A stretch of 64,000 bases of DNA from Nocardia speluncae NBRC 108251 (lineage in GTDB: Bacteria > Actinomycetota > Actinomycetes > Mycobacteriales > Mycobacteriaceae), in NCBI RefSeq assembly GCF_001613245.1, contig NZ_BDBZ01000012.1:140628-204627 (forward strand). The letters are read 5' to 3'. The translations under genes and the position numbers were made by a program. Positions 8,625 through 16,721 of the stretch are shown here, piece after piece (position 1 is the first letter of the stretch; each line of letters opens with the position of its first letter). Below the pieces are notes generated by a model that was given only the letters and a program-made list of their open reading frames with translations, was not told the origin of the DNA and searched no databases.

Positions 8625-9335
8625 TCAGCCGCACCGTCCCGTGATATCGCGCAATACGGCGTGGTCCCCGCCGGTGACCGGGAGCTGATAGCGCACAGCG
8701 ACAGTGAGATATCTGCCCGCGTAGTAACAGTGCCCCGGACGCGACGGCGGTAACCATTCGGCGGGTGTGCTGTCGCTCTTGTCGGTATTGGTCGCGCGAT
8801 CGGTGACCTGCAAGTTGTAGTCGATATCATTCGCGAAGCGGATGCGCTGCGCGGGTGACCACGCGGCGGCTCCCATATCCCAGGCGGCGGCCAGCGGATA
8901 GATATGGTCCACGGGTAGTTGCCGGGCGTTCTCTTTGCTGAACACCATCCGGTTTCCGGTGTACGGGTCCGCGAGGATGCCGGACTGGACGACGCAGCCC
9001 GCGGTGCCCGGCCGGTAGGCGATTTCCACCAGCTGACGGGCCAGCACATTGTTACGGGTATCGCAGCCGTCGTGACCGCCCGGACCGTCGTGATCGTCGG
9101 ACCAGGCCGGCCCGAAAACGCACCCCTGCCCGGCCCCGCAATCACGCTCGTAGCCGCCGGTGCGCGGGCGTTCGGATACCACCCGGACCGTGGCGAGTAG
9201 CTGTTCGAGCTGCGCGCGCCCGGGACTACCGGGTGCGGGCCGCAGGCCGGGCGGGACCGCGCAGGCGGTGAGCAGGCCGAACAAGCAGGCGGTGAGCAGT
9301 GCGGAAACCGTGTGAATCTTCCCCCGTGTCATCAC
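8625..9335 (-). CDS. Secreted HNH-family endonuclease lipoprotein (DUF1524/GmrSD C-terminal-like)
   Basis: 236 residues. The N-terminus is a lipoprotein signal peptide ending in the lipobox LTAC with Cys25, so the mature protein should be anchored outside the membrane. The rest matches actinobacterial secreted HNH proteins: VDHIYPLAAAWDMGA holds the DH pair of the HNH motif, then an Asn in DIDYNLQV, and TPAEWLPP. Several cysteines (CGAGQGC, HDGCD, GCVV, HCYY) may form disulfides outside the cell. Such proteins are thought to be metal-dependent nucleases, possibly for nutrient DNA or defence; which DNA is cut is unknown. It converges with the sulfurtransferase gene with only 10 bp between the stops. 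Confidence 0.83.
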   Translation of the reverse strand: MMTRGKIHTVSALLTACLFGLLTACAVPPGLRPAPGSPGRAQLEQLLATVRVVSERPRTGGYERDCGAGQGCVFGPAWSDDHDGPGGHDGCDTRNNVLARQLVEIAYRPGTAGCVVQSGILADPYTGNRMVFSKENARQLPVDHIYPLAAAWDMGAAAWSPAQRIRFANDIDYNLQVTDRATNTDKSDSTPAEWLPPSRPGHCYYAGRYLTVAVRYQLPVTGGDHAVLRDITGRCG

Positions 9336-9383
9336 GGTTACCGGTATACCCGAGCGTGCCGACAGTTTCCGGCGCCCGGTGGA

Positions 9384-9746
9384 TCACAGCCAGGCTCGGG
9401 CCAGCAGTTCGTCGTTGTCGACCCCGCTGCTCCGCGGTGGGAAACGCGTAGCGACCAAGGATGCGATACGTACCCCGTCGTGGCCGATCACCCAGGAACC
9501 GCCGCTGTCGAGACATTCGGCGATCTTGGCGAAAGCTGTGAGCAGGAAGGTGATGGCATCCTCGGGACGTTCGGTGCGGGCGAGCCGCTGCGATTCGCCG
9601 GGCCGGGACAGATCCAGCCAGACACCGCATTGGCCGTCCAACCGCATACCGACGATATTGCCGGCATCCACGAAGGTGAATTTCCGTCGTTCCCAGGGCG
9701 TGGTCGGCGTGTAGCTCTGCTCGAGAACCTGGAGCAGAATTGTCAT
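9384..9746 (-). CDS. Uncharacterised 120-residue protein
   Basis: The frame encodes a small mixed alpha/beta protein with no signal peptide, membrane segment or motif that I recognise. It begins MTILLQVLEQSYTPTTPWER and includes TFVDAGNIVGMRLDGQCGVW and FLLTAFAKIAECLDSGGSW. The amino-acid balance, with few Arg/Pro runs, looks like a real protein. It sits on the same strand 48 bp upstream of the nuclease lipoprotein gene, so it may be co-transcribed with it. An accessory or immunity-type partner of the nuclease is conceivable but has no direct support. Confidence 0.6.
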   Translation of the reverse strand: MTILLQVLEQSYTPTTPWERRKFTFVDAGNIVGMRLDGQCGVWLDLSRPGESQRLARTERPEDAITFLLTAFAKIAECLDSGGSWVIGHDGVRIASLVATRFPPRSSGVDNDELLARAWL

Positions 9747-10030
9747 ACTGCTGCCCTCCGCTGTTCGATAGCGCCGCTGTGTGCTGTGGACCGCTGTTCC
9801 TGGGCCGGTGTGGGCCGCCTACTGCATGCCGATGCCGGACAGCTCGTCCGGTGCGGGCTCCGCCCGGCTGGCGTGGATGGCGGATAACGACGGTGACCAG
9901 CGGATATTTCCCAGTATGTGCCGTCGTGGTCGATAAATCCAGAAATGGCCCGGCGCGCCGGAGCGGGTGCCGGGCGGAAGCAGGTGGGTACGGTGCACCG
10001 CGTGTCGGACCCGGCTGATTTGATGGGACG
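9747..10030. other. Intergenic stretch, no gene supported
   Basis: 284 bp between the leftward 120-residue gene and the rightward helicase. Both strands have open frames, but they are arginine/proline-rich as expected of GC-rich noise, and none has a convincing Shine-Dalgarno. Both genes should have their promoters here. I see no hairpin or repeat that stands out. Confidence 0.5.
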
Positions 10031-12835
10031 ATGCTGCACGGACTGTGGTCGCCCGGAGCCGGGCTACTACTGTGGCGTGCCCCGGGTGAGGAGAGCGAGC
10101 CGGTCGGGGGCCTGCTCGGCTCGGTACTGGCGGAGTCGAGGTTCCGGCACCGCGCCGAGGTGCTCCTCGTGGACGAGGCCGGTGCCCGGCGGGAAACGGT
10201 CCGGGCCCACGCGCTGGCACCCGCCGCCGCGGCCGCCGCATTGCGGCAGCGGTTGCCACCCGCGGCCGCGGCCGGTGACCTGCGGTTCCTCGCGCATCTC
10301 GTACTCGGCTTGGAACGCTGGATACGGGCGGGCGCGGTGGTGCCGGATTTGCGGCGTGAGGATGGCCAGTGGTGGGCCCGCTGGCGGCTGGTCGGTGGTG
10401 CCGGTCAGCGCGCCTGGCTCGCCGAACTCGCGGCACTGGCACCCCCGGCCCTGCGCGTCGCAGGGGAACCGGCCGATGTGCTCGCCGATATGGTCACCGA
10501 ACTGACCGATCCGATGGTGCGCGAACTACTGGCCGCGAATGCCCACGAACACCCGCTGGCCCACGCGCTGGCCGTGGACGGTCCGGTGGAGACGGGCAGC
10601 CACCAGGTGGCCGAGGTATTGCGGAAGTGGCGGGAGACGCGGTCGTCCGACGAACCGGAGCTGGTGTTGCGGCTGCGCGAACCGGACGGCGAATTCGCCG
10701 AGGTGCCCGGGGATTGCGCGTTGTGGCGGCTGGAGGTCTGCCTGCGCGCCGACGGCGCGGCACCGCGGCCGATCCCGGTGCCGGGAATCGCGGACGAGGT
10801 ACGGACCGGCCTGGAATGGCTGGGGAAAGCGCAGCGCGCCTACCCACGGCTGCGCGATGTCCCGGCCGATACGCACAGCCTCGACCTGCTGTTGCCGACG
10901 GAAGTGGTTGCCGACCTGGTCGCGCACGGTGCACAGGCGCTGTCTGCCGCCGGGATCTCGCTGCTGCTGCCCCGGGCCTGGAATATCACCGAACCCACCC
11001 TGCGGCTGCGGGTCAGCGGTGCCGCGGTGCCGGCCGCCGAGAGCACGGTCGGCCTGGACGGGCTGGTGTCCTACCGCTGGGAGCTGGCACTCGGCGATTG
11101 CGTGCTGTCCGAGCCCGAGATGCGGCAGTTGATCACGGTGCAATCGGATCTGGTGCGGTTACGCGGGGAATGGGTGCAGGCCGACCACGGTGCCCTCGCC
11201 GCTGCCGCGAAATTCGTCGCCTTGCACACCGGCGACAACGAGATCACCCTCGCCGATCTGATCGGGGAGATCGCCGCGAACCAGGTCGGGCGGGTACCGC
11301 TCACCGAGGTCACCGCCCAGGGCTGGCCGGCAGCACTTTTCGACTCCGGCCGCGCGCAGGAACCGGTGGCCGCGCCGGCCCGGCTGAAGGCGCAGCTACG
11401 CCCGTACCAGGAACGGGGTCTGGCGTGGCTGGCCACGATGAATCGGCTGAACTGCGGGGCGATCCTCGCCGACGATATGGGTCTCGGGAAAACGATCCAG
11501 GTGCTCGCGCTGCTGCTGCACGAACGCGAAGGTGACACCATCCCGCGGCCGACGGTGCTGGTGTGCCCGATGTCGGTGGTGGGTAACTGGCAGCGGGAAG
11601 CCGCCCGGTTCGCTCCGGATCTCCGGGTTCTGGTGCATCACGGGCCCGGCCGGGCGCAGGGCAGCAATGTGGATTCGGCCGTGGCCGGCGCCGATCTGGT
11701 GATCACCACCTACGCGCTGCTCGCCCGCGATATCGCCGACCTGTCCCGTCCGCAATGGGAGCGGGTGGTTCTCGACGAGGCGCAGCACATCAAGAACGCC
11801 GCTACCAGGCAGGCGCGGGCAGCGCGGGCGTTACCGGCCCGGCATCGGCTTGCGCTCACCGGCACTCCGGTGGAGAACCGGCTGGAGGAGCTACGTTCCC
11901 TCTTCGATTTCGCGGTGCCGAAACTGTTGGGCAGCCCGCAGACCTTCCGTGCCCGTTTCGCCGTCCCGATCGAACGGGAGAACGATCAGAACGCCGTCAC
12001 CCGGCTGCGCGCCGTCACCTCGCCGTTCCTGTTGCGCCGGGTGAAAACCGACCCGGCCGTGATCGATGATCTCCCGGAGAAATTCGAGATGACCGTGCGG
12101 GCCAATCTCACCGTCGAACAGGCGGCGCTGTATCAGGCCGTTGTCGAGGATATGCTCGAAAAACTGCGCGATGCCAAGGGAATGGCCCGGAAAGGGGCCG
12201 TACTCGGTGCCCTCACCAAGTTGAAGCAGGTGTGCAACCACCCCGCCCACTTCCTCGGCGATTCCTCCGCCGTACTGCGCCGGGGTGCGCACCGTTCCGG
12301 GAAGCTCGCGCTCGTCGAGGATGTGCTCGACGCGGTCCTCGCCGAGGGGGAGAAAGCGCTGCTGTTCACCCAGTTCCGGGAATTCGGCGAACTCGTCGTC
12401 CCGTATCTCACCGAACGTTTCGGCGGCCCGGTTCCGTTCCTGCACGGCGGGGTCGCCAAGAAACGCCGTGACGGCATGGTGGAGGCATTCCAGCGGGCCG
12501 ACGGGCCGCCGCTCATGCTGCTCTCGCTCAAAGCCGGGGGTACGGGCCTGAACCTGACCGCCGCGAATCATGTGGTGCATCTGGACCGCTGGTGGAATCC
12601 CGCCGTCGAGAACCAGGCCACCGATCGCGCCTTCCGGATCGGGCAGCAGCGCGCGGTTCAGGTGCGGAAACTGGTCTGCGTCGACACGATCGAGGAGCGG
12701 ATCGACGAAATGATCACCGGTAAACGCGATCTCGCCGATCTCGCTGTCGGGGTGGGGGAGAACTGGATCACCGAACTCGGCGACGACGATCTGGCCCATT
12801 TGTTCCGCCTGGGTGCCGAGGCGGTGGGGGAGTAG
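10031..12835 (+). CDS. helZ: SNF2-family (HepA-type) DNA helicase / translocase
   Basis: 934 residues. The N-terminal ~430 residues form the bacterial SNF2-associated region. The helicase core follows: motif I DDMGLGKT (481-488), motif II DEAQ (582-585), motif III LTGTPVENRLEELRSLFDF, LLRRVKTDP, then lobe 2 with LLFTQFREF, SLKAGGTGLNLTAANHV and the terminal RWWNPAVENQATDRAFRIGQ. It should use ATP to translocate on double-stranded DNA or remodel protein-DNA complexes. The stop overlaps the GTG of the SWIM-domain gene, a pairing also seen in mycobacteria (helZ, Rv2101, with Rv2102). The start ATG 10031 fits the family opening (MLHGLWSPG). The biological role, repair or transcription recycling, is open. 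Confidence 0.9.
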   Translation: MLHGLWSPGAGLLLWRAPGEESEPVGGLLGSVLAESRFRHRAEVLLVDEAGARRETVRAHALAPAAAAAALRQRLPPAAAAGDLRFLAHLVLGLERWIRAGAVVPDLRREDGQWWARWRLVGGAGQRAWLAELAALAPPALRVAGEPADVLADMVTELTDPMVRELLAANAHEHPLAHALAVDGPVETGSHQVAEVLRKWRETRSSDEPELVLRLREPDGEFAEVPGDCALWRLEVCLRADGAAPRPIPVPGIADEVRTGLEWLGKAQRAYPRLRDVPADTHSLDLLLPTEVVADLVAHGAQALSAAGISLLLPRAWNITEPTLRLRVSGAAVPAAESTVGLDGLVSYRWELALGDCVLSEPEMRQLITVQSDLVRLRGEWVQADHGALAAAAKFVALHTGDNEITLADLIGEIAANQVGRVPLTEVTAQGWPAALFDSGRAQEPVAAPARLKAQLRPYQERGLAWLATMNRLNCGAILADDMGLGKTIQVLALLLHEREGDTIPRPTVLVCPMSVVGNWQREAARFAPDLRVLVHHGPGRAQGSNVDSAVAGADLVITTYALLARDIADLSRPQWERVVLDEAQHIKNAATRQARAARALPARHRLALTGTPVENRLEELRSLFDFAVPKLLGSPQTFRARFAVPIERENDQNAVTRLRAVTSPFLLRRVKTDPAVIDDLPEKFEMTVRANLTVEQAALYQAVVEDMLEKLRDAKGMARKGAVLGALTKLKQVCNHPAHFLGDSSAVLRRGAHRSGKLALVEDVLDAVLAEGEKALLFTQFREFGELVVPYLTERFGGPVPFLHGGVAKKRRDGMVEAFQRADGPPLMLLSLKAGGTGLNLTAANHVVHLDRWWNPAVENQATDRAFRIGQQRAVQVRKLVCVDTIEERIDEMITGKRDLADLAVGVGENWITELGDDDLAHLFRLGAEAVGE

Positions 12836-13599
12836 TGGCCGATTTCGCCGAATACGGTAAACGCCGGCCGGTATCCGGCGGGGCGTCGACCCGTAACCGC
12901 CGTGGCGGGTTTGCCCGCAACTTCTGGGGCAAGGCGCTGCTCGAGGTGATGGAACGGCTTGCCGACCCCGGCCGGCTCGCCCGTGGGCGCACCTACGCGC
13001 GGGCGGGGCAGGTGGTGAGTTATCGCATCGAACCGGGGCTCGTCACCGCCGAGGTACAGGGCAGTCAACCGCGTCCGTTCACCACTACCTGCGAGATCCG
13101 TCGCCTGCGGCCGGAGGAAGTGGAACTGGTGGTGGAGGTGATCCGGTCCGCGCCGGGGATGCTGGCACGGATCGTGTCCGGGGATCTGCCCCGCGAACTC
13201 GCCCCGCACCTGGTACCGGAAACCGCCGCCGATATCGATTTCGGCTGTAGCTGCCCGGATCCGGGCTGGCCGTGCAAGCATGCGATCGCGGTCGTCTGCC
13301 TGCTGGCCGAACGGCTGGACGAACATCCCCGCGATCTGCTCGCCGTGCGCGGGTTGAGTATCGAGCGGTTGATCGGCGGAGTCGAAACGGCCACCGACCA
13401 GATGGACGAAACCATCGACCCCTACGGCAACGCACTCGAACTACCCGAGCTACCCCTACCACGCGGCGAGCCCGCGCTGGACGAGCTGGATCCGGCGCTG
13501 CTGCGGCGCGCGCTGCGCATGCTCTGCGCCGACGAAACCACCGCCGCCGCAGCGAATCGGGCCCTGGTCACGATGTACTCGTCGATGACCGAGAGGTAG
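12835..13599 (+). CDS. SWIM zinc-finger protein, helicase partner
   Basis: 254 residues from GTG 12835, whose G is shared with the helicase TAG stop, so translation is coupled. The SWIM finger (CxC...CxH) is visible at residues ~138-150 as CSCPDPGWPCKHA, where Cys, Cys, Cys and His should bind one zinc ion. SWIM domains bind DNA or proteins and commonly sit next to, or are fused to, SNF2 helicases. Here the N-terminus (YGKRRPVSGG, NFWGKALLEVMERL) matches that class. It probably targets or regulates the helicase. Confidence 0.88.
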   Translation: MADFAEYGKRRPVSGGASTRNRRGGFARNFWGKALLEVMERLADPGRLARGRTYARAGQVVSYRIEPGLVTAEVQGSQPRPFTTTCEIRRLRPEEVELVVEVIRSAPGMLARIVSGDLPRELAPHLVPETAADIDFGCSCPDPGWPCKHAIAVVCLLAERLDEHPRDLLAVRGLSIERLIGGVETATDQMDETIDPYGNALELPELPLPRGEPALDELDPALLRRALRMLCADETTAAAANRALVTMYSSMTER

Positions 13600-13693
13600 T
13601 GCCGCGCCGGTATCCGATGGGCGGGCCCACGCCGGTCACGATCATCGCGCAGCCCGATCGACTACGGACGATGCGTATTGCGCGCGCCGGGCA

Positions 13694-14758
13694 TCACGCT
13701 CGGTCCAGCCGGTAGATTCGCTGTGCGTTCGCGCGGAACACCTTCTCCAGTGGTGCGGAATCACCCAGGTGTTCGGCCAGGACGGTCGCGACCGCTTCCG
13801 CACTGTGGGTGATCGAGGTGATCGGCCGGTCTACGGGGAAGTTGGATCCCCAGATGAGGCGGTCGGCCCCGAAGGTGCCGGCGGCGTGCCGCAGCAGCGG
13901 GCCGATCCGGTCGATGAGTTCGGGTACCGGCGTAGGGTTGCCGGCGCGCGGTACGGGATGCCCGAGAATCGGCATCATCAGGCCGCTGACCTTCGCCACC
14001 ACATTGGGGGATTCGGCCAGGTCGGCGATATCGGTGCGCCAGCGTTCGAGTATTACGGCGCGCGCTTCGGCATCTCGGCCGGTGTGTTTACCGACCGGGC
14101 CGAAGATTCCGGCGGGCGTGCCCAGGTGATTGAGGATGATCGTCGCTTCCGGGTAGCGCTGGGCGAGGGCGGTCACCTCGGGGATCTGATGCGAGTACAC
14201 CCAGGCATCGAAGGCCAGATCGCGTTCGACGAGGGCGGCGAAACCGTCGAGGAACGCCCGGCTGCGCAGCGCGTTCGGCCCGCCGGCGAAACTTCGGATT
14301 CCGGTATCCGGATGGTGCGCGACCATACTGCGTATACCGTGCACCAGCGGCGACGCCGACAGGTGCGCTTCGAGGAGTTCGGTGAAACCCGGGTCGGCCG
14401 GGGAGCCGCCACCGCTGACCGCGGCGAGTGCCGGGGTGTCCACACCGAACGGCAAGGCGGTGACCCAGCGGGTTTCCTCGGCCTTCGGCCCGGCCCACTC
14501 GACCTCGATATGCACCACTGATTCGACGGGTAGCGCCCCCGCGTCGGCGCGGTAGTCGGCAGGTAGATACGGGCCCAGATACGCCGACGGTTCTCCGATG
14601 AACTCCCGGTCCCGCCGCGGCGCCAGCCGCACGGCGAGCCCGAGGGGCAGCGGAAGGGTGCGCAGCAGCTTGGCCGTACGACTGAACTCGCGCGGATTGC
14701 CGAACGGGTCCCACTGGTGGATATGTGCGTCGATGATCCGGATATCGCCGATGTCCAT
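13694..14758 (-). CDS. Amidohydrolase-family metal-dependent hydrolase (amidohydrolase 2 type)
   Basis: 354 residues from the ATG whose complement is at 14756-14758. AAGGAAGG-like purine-rich sequence precedes it on the minus strand. The TIM-barrel amidohydrolase marks are present: DAHIHQW near residue 10 (HxH metal ligands), a central His in LNHLGTP, and a C-terminal SNFPVD Asp box. The family includes lactonases and decarboxylases acting on cyclic or aromatic acids, such as 2-pyrone-4,6-dicarboxylate lactonase. The substrate here is unknown. A longer upstream frame to 15097 exists but is arginine-rich and overlaps the divergent gene, so it was not used. Confidence 0.87.
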   Translation of the reverse strand: MDIGDIRIIDAHIHQWDPFGNPREFSRTAKLLRTLPLPLGLAVRLAPRRDREFIGEPSAYLGPYLPADYRADAGALPVESVVHIEVEWAGPKAEETRWVTALPFGVDTPALAAVSGGGSPADPGFTELLEAHLSASPLVHGIRSMVAHHPDTGIRSFAGGPNALRSRAFLDGFAALVERDLAFDAWVYSHQIPEVTALAQRYPEATIILNHLGTPAGIFGPVGKHTGRDAEARAVILERWRTDIADLAESPNVVAKVSGLMMPILGHPVPRAGNPTPVPELIDRIGPLLRHAAGTFGADRLIWGSNFPVDRPITSITHSAEAVATVLAEHLGDSAPLEKVFRANAQRIYRLDRA

Positions 14759-14886
14759 AGCGCTGCCGGCACCTTCCTGCGATGGTCGTCGGTTCGCGGG
14801 CCCGAGCGTAGCGCGTGACCAGCGCCGGTGGGCGGGTTTGATCTCGCGCCGCGAAACTCGGGGTCCGGGGCGGCATACTGGGTGCT

Positions 14887-16491
14887 GTGGCCGAACAGGA
14901 TTCGGCGCCGGAAGCGTCGCAGCAGCGTTCCCAGGGTGAGTCGCGCCCTGCTGTCCCGGAGCCGCCGATCGCGCATGATCCGGGGGCACCGGGCAAACGT
15001 GCCGGCGGCACCCCTCGCACCGGTCGCTCGGATGCGGAATTCGAGGCCGGGCCCCACGGCGGCAGATCGCCGGCCGGAACCGGGCACGGCTCCTCATCTA
15101 CCGGGCCCGCCGTAGGCAGGTCCGGGCTTGGATCCGGCGTCGGCGAGCGACCGGCTGCCTCCGCCGGCGATGAGTCGGGAACCCGCGGAGAATCGCGCCG
15201 GATCGAGACTCGCGATGATGATTCATCGGGCAGATCCACCGACGACAAGGCTCTCGCCGAGCCCGGTGGGGCGGAACTCGCCCTCGGCGGTGGTAACGAG
15301 TCGCGCGGCGGCGTGCGCACCTCCGGTTTCGGTCGTCTCCGGTCTCTGGTCGGCGCTCGGCGCAAGAATCCGCCGACCGTAACCGGTGGTGGCACCGATT
15401 CCGGTCGTGGTCGATCGAAGTCCGGAACGGACAGCGGAACGACAGCCGACGATAACGGCAGCGATGACCGAACCGCGGATGCCCGCGCGGCGACGTCCGC
15501 GGTGCCGGTATCTGCGCCGGTCCCGCAGTCCCTGGTTGATCTGGTGCGCCGGGGTGTGCTGGACGAGACCCAGTTGGGTGCGGTGGTGACGGCGCTGGCG
15601 AAGCCGGAGCCGCGGCCCACACCGGCGCGGTTGCTCGCCGAGATCGCGGCATACGCCGGGGCCGGGTTGCTGCTGAGCGGTCTCGTTCTGGTCCTCGCCG
15701 AATCTTGGGACGATATGGCGAAGCTCGGCCGTTTCGTTCTGTTCGTCCTGGTGGCGGTGGGTTTGACGGTGGCCGGTGTGGCCACCGCGGGCGGGTGGTC
15801 GGCGCTTTTCCGGCCCGCGTGGAGCCGGTCCGCGCCTGCCGGCCATACCGCTCGTACGCGGCTGGCGGCGGTGTTCTTCGCGCTGGCGGCGGTGAGTATC
15901 GCGGCTGCGGCCGCGGCGATTTTGGACGATGGGAACGACACCACCGATCTCACCTGGGTATACGCCGCTGTGGCGGGGCTGGTGGCCGCGATCGCGGGGT
16001 ACGCCGCGTTGCCCTCGTTGCTCGGGTTGCTGCTGTGTGCGGGTTTCAGCGCGGCTGCGGTGTCGGGGCTGCTGGACGAAGTTCTCGGAGTCGGCGACCT
16101 GACCGGTCCGGGGTTGCTCGTCCTCGGTTTCGGCTGGCTCGGCGCGACCCGGTTCGGTGCCGTTCTCGAGCGCTGGGCCGGTTATGCGGCCGGGGTGGTG
16201 CTGGCGGTGGCCGGGGCTCAGGCTGTTGACCCGGTCGATCGGATGTGGCCGGCGTATGTGCTCACGGCGGTGGTTGCGGTGGTGTGTTTCGCGATCTATG
16301 CCTCCGATCGCTCCTGGGTGCTGAGTCTCGGCGGTGCGGCCGCGCTGACGTTGGCGGCGGTGGAGGCGGTCGTGGACTGGACGGGGGAATCTGCGGGGGC
16401 GTCCGGGGCGATTCTGGTGGTCGGCGCGGTGGTGCTGGGGATCGGTAGTTATCTCTTGACCAGGTCGGCGAAGAAGTCCGTCGAGAGGTAG
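14887..16491 (+). CDS. Polytopic membrane protein with long disordered N-terminus (DUF2157-like)
   Basis: 534 residues from GTG 14887. Residues 1 to ~212 are a low-complexity Ser/Gly/Thr/Arg/Asp stretch with no recognisable fold. A short soluble helix pair (VDLVRRGVLDETQLGAVVTAL) follows, then about ten hydrophobic segments from residue ~240 to the end. The short helical region before the membrane part resembles DUF2157 proteins, whose function is unknown. The protein is therefore an inner-membrane protein with a large cytoplasmic or extracytoplasmic tail. It is divergent from the amidohydrolase (128 bp between starts). Family assignment is tentative; the membrane topology is clear. Confidence 0.75.
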   Translation: MAEQDSAPEASQQRSQGESRPAVPEPPIAHDPGAPGKRAGGTPRTGRSDAEFEAGPHGGRSPAGTGHGSSSTGPAVGRSGLGSGVGERPAASAGDESGTRGESRRIETRDDDSSGRSTDDKALAEPGGAELALGGGNESRGGVRTSGFGRLRSLVGARRKNPPTVTGGGTDSGRGRSKSGTDSGTTADDNGSDDRTADARAATSAVPVSAPVPQSLVDLVRRGVLDETQLGAVVTALAKPEPRPTPARLLAEIAAYAGAGLLLSGLVLVLAESWDDMAKLGRFVLFVLVAVGLTVAGVATAGGWSALFRPAWSRSAPAGHTARTRLAAVFFALAAVSIAAAAAAILDDGNDTTDLTWVYAAVAGLVAAIAGYAALPSLLGLLLCAGFSAAAVSGLLDEVLGVGDLTGPGLLVLGFGWLGATRFGAVLERWAGYAAGVVLAVAGAQAVDPVDRMWPAYVLTAVVAVVCFAIYASDRSWVLSLGGAAALTLAAVEAVVDWTGESAGASGAILVVGAVVLGIGSYLLTRSAKKSVER

Positions 16492-16721
16492 TTCCACCGG
16501 GTGCGGGCCGCGGATAGGCTGTGCGCAACCACACCGATCGGATGGCGGAGCGGGGTGTTTGCGCAGTTGGTGGATATCTTGCGGGGAAGTCTGGTTTGTC
16601 GGCGGGGCCGGGTGTATCGTTTTGCTTGGATGTCCAACTATTGGACGCCCGCAAGAATGATCTTCGTGTGACGGACGGCCGCAGCGCCGCGCCCGCCACC
16701 CCGACACGAGGCAGGAATCGC
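16492..16721 (+). promoter_or_regulatory. mmsA upstream region with TTGGA/TCCAA operator-like palindromes
   Basis: 230 bp ahead of the valine operon. It contains three alternating half-sites: TTGGA (16626-16630), TCCAA (16633-16637) and TTGGA (16641-16645). The pair GTCCAA 16632-16637 and TTGGAC 16641-16646 is a perfect 6-bp inverted repeat with a 3-nt spacer; the first two form a second palindrome with a 2-nt spacer. Such overlapping dyads are typical binding sites for TetR- or MmsR-type dimers. The position, 75-95 bp before the mmsA start, suits an operator. The regulator is unknown. Confidence 0.5.

Noticed and set aside
9819..10442. 207-codon minus-strand frame over the helicase start
   Set aside because: Arg/Pro-rich antisense frame without a ribosome site; the helicase N-terminus on the plus strand fits its family.
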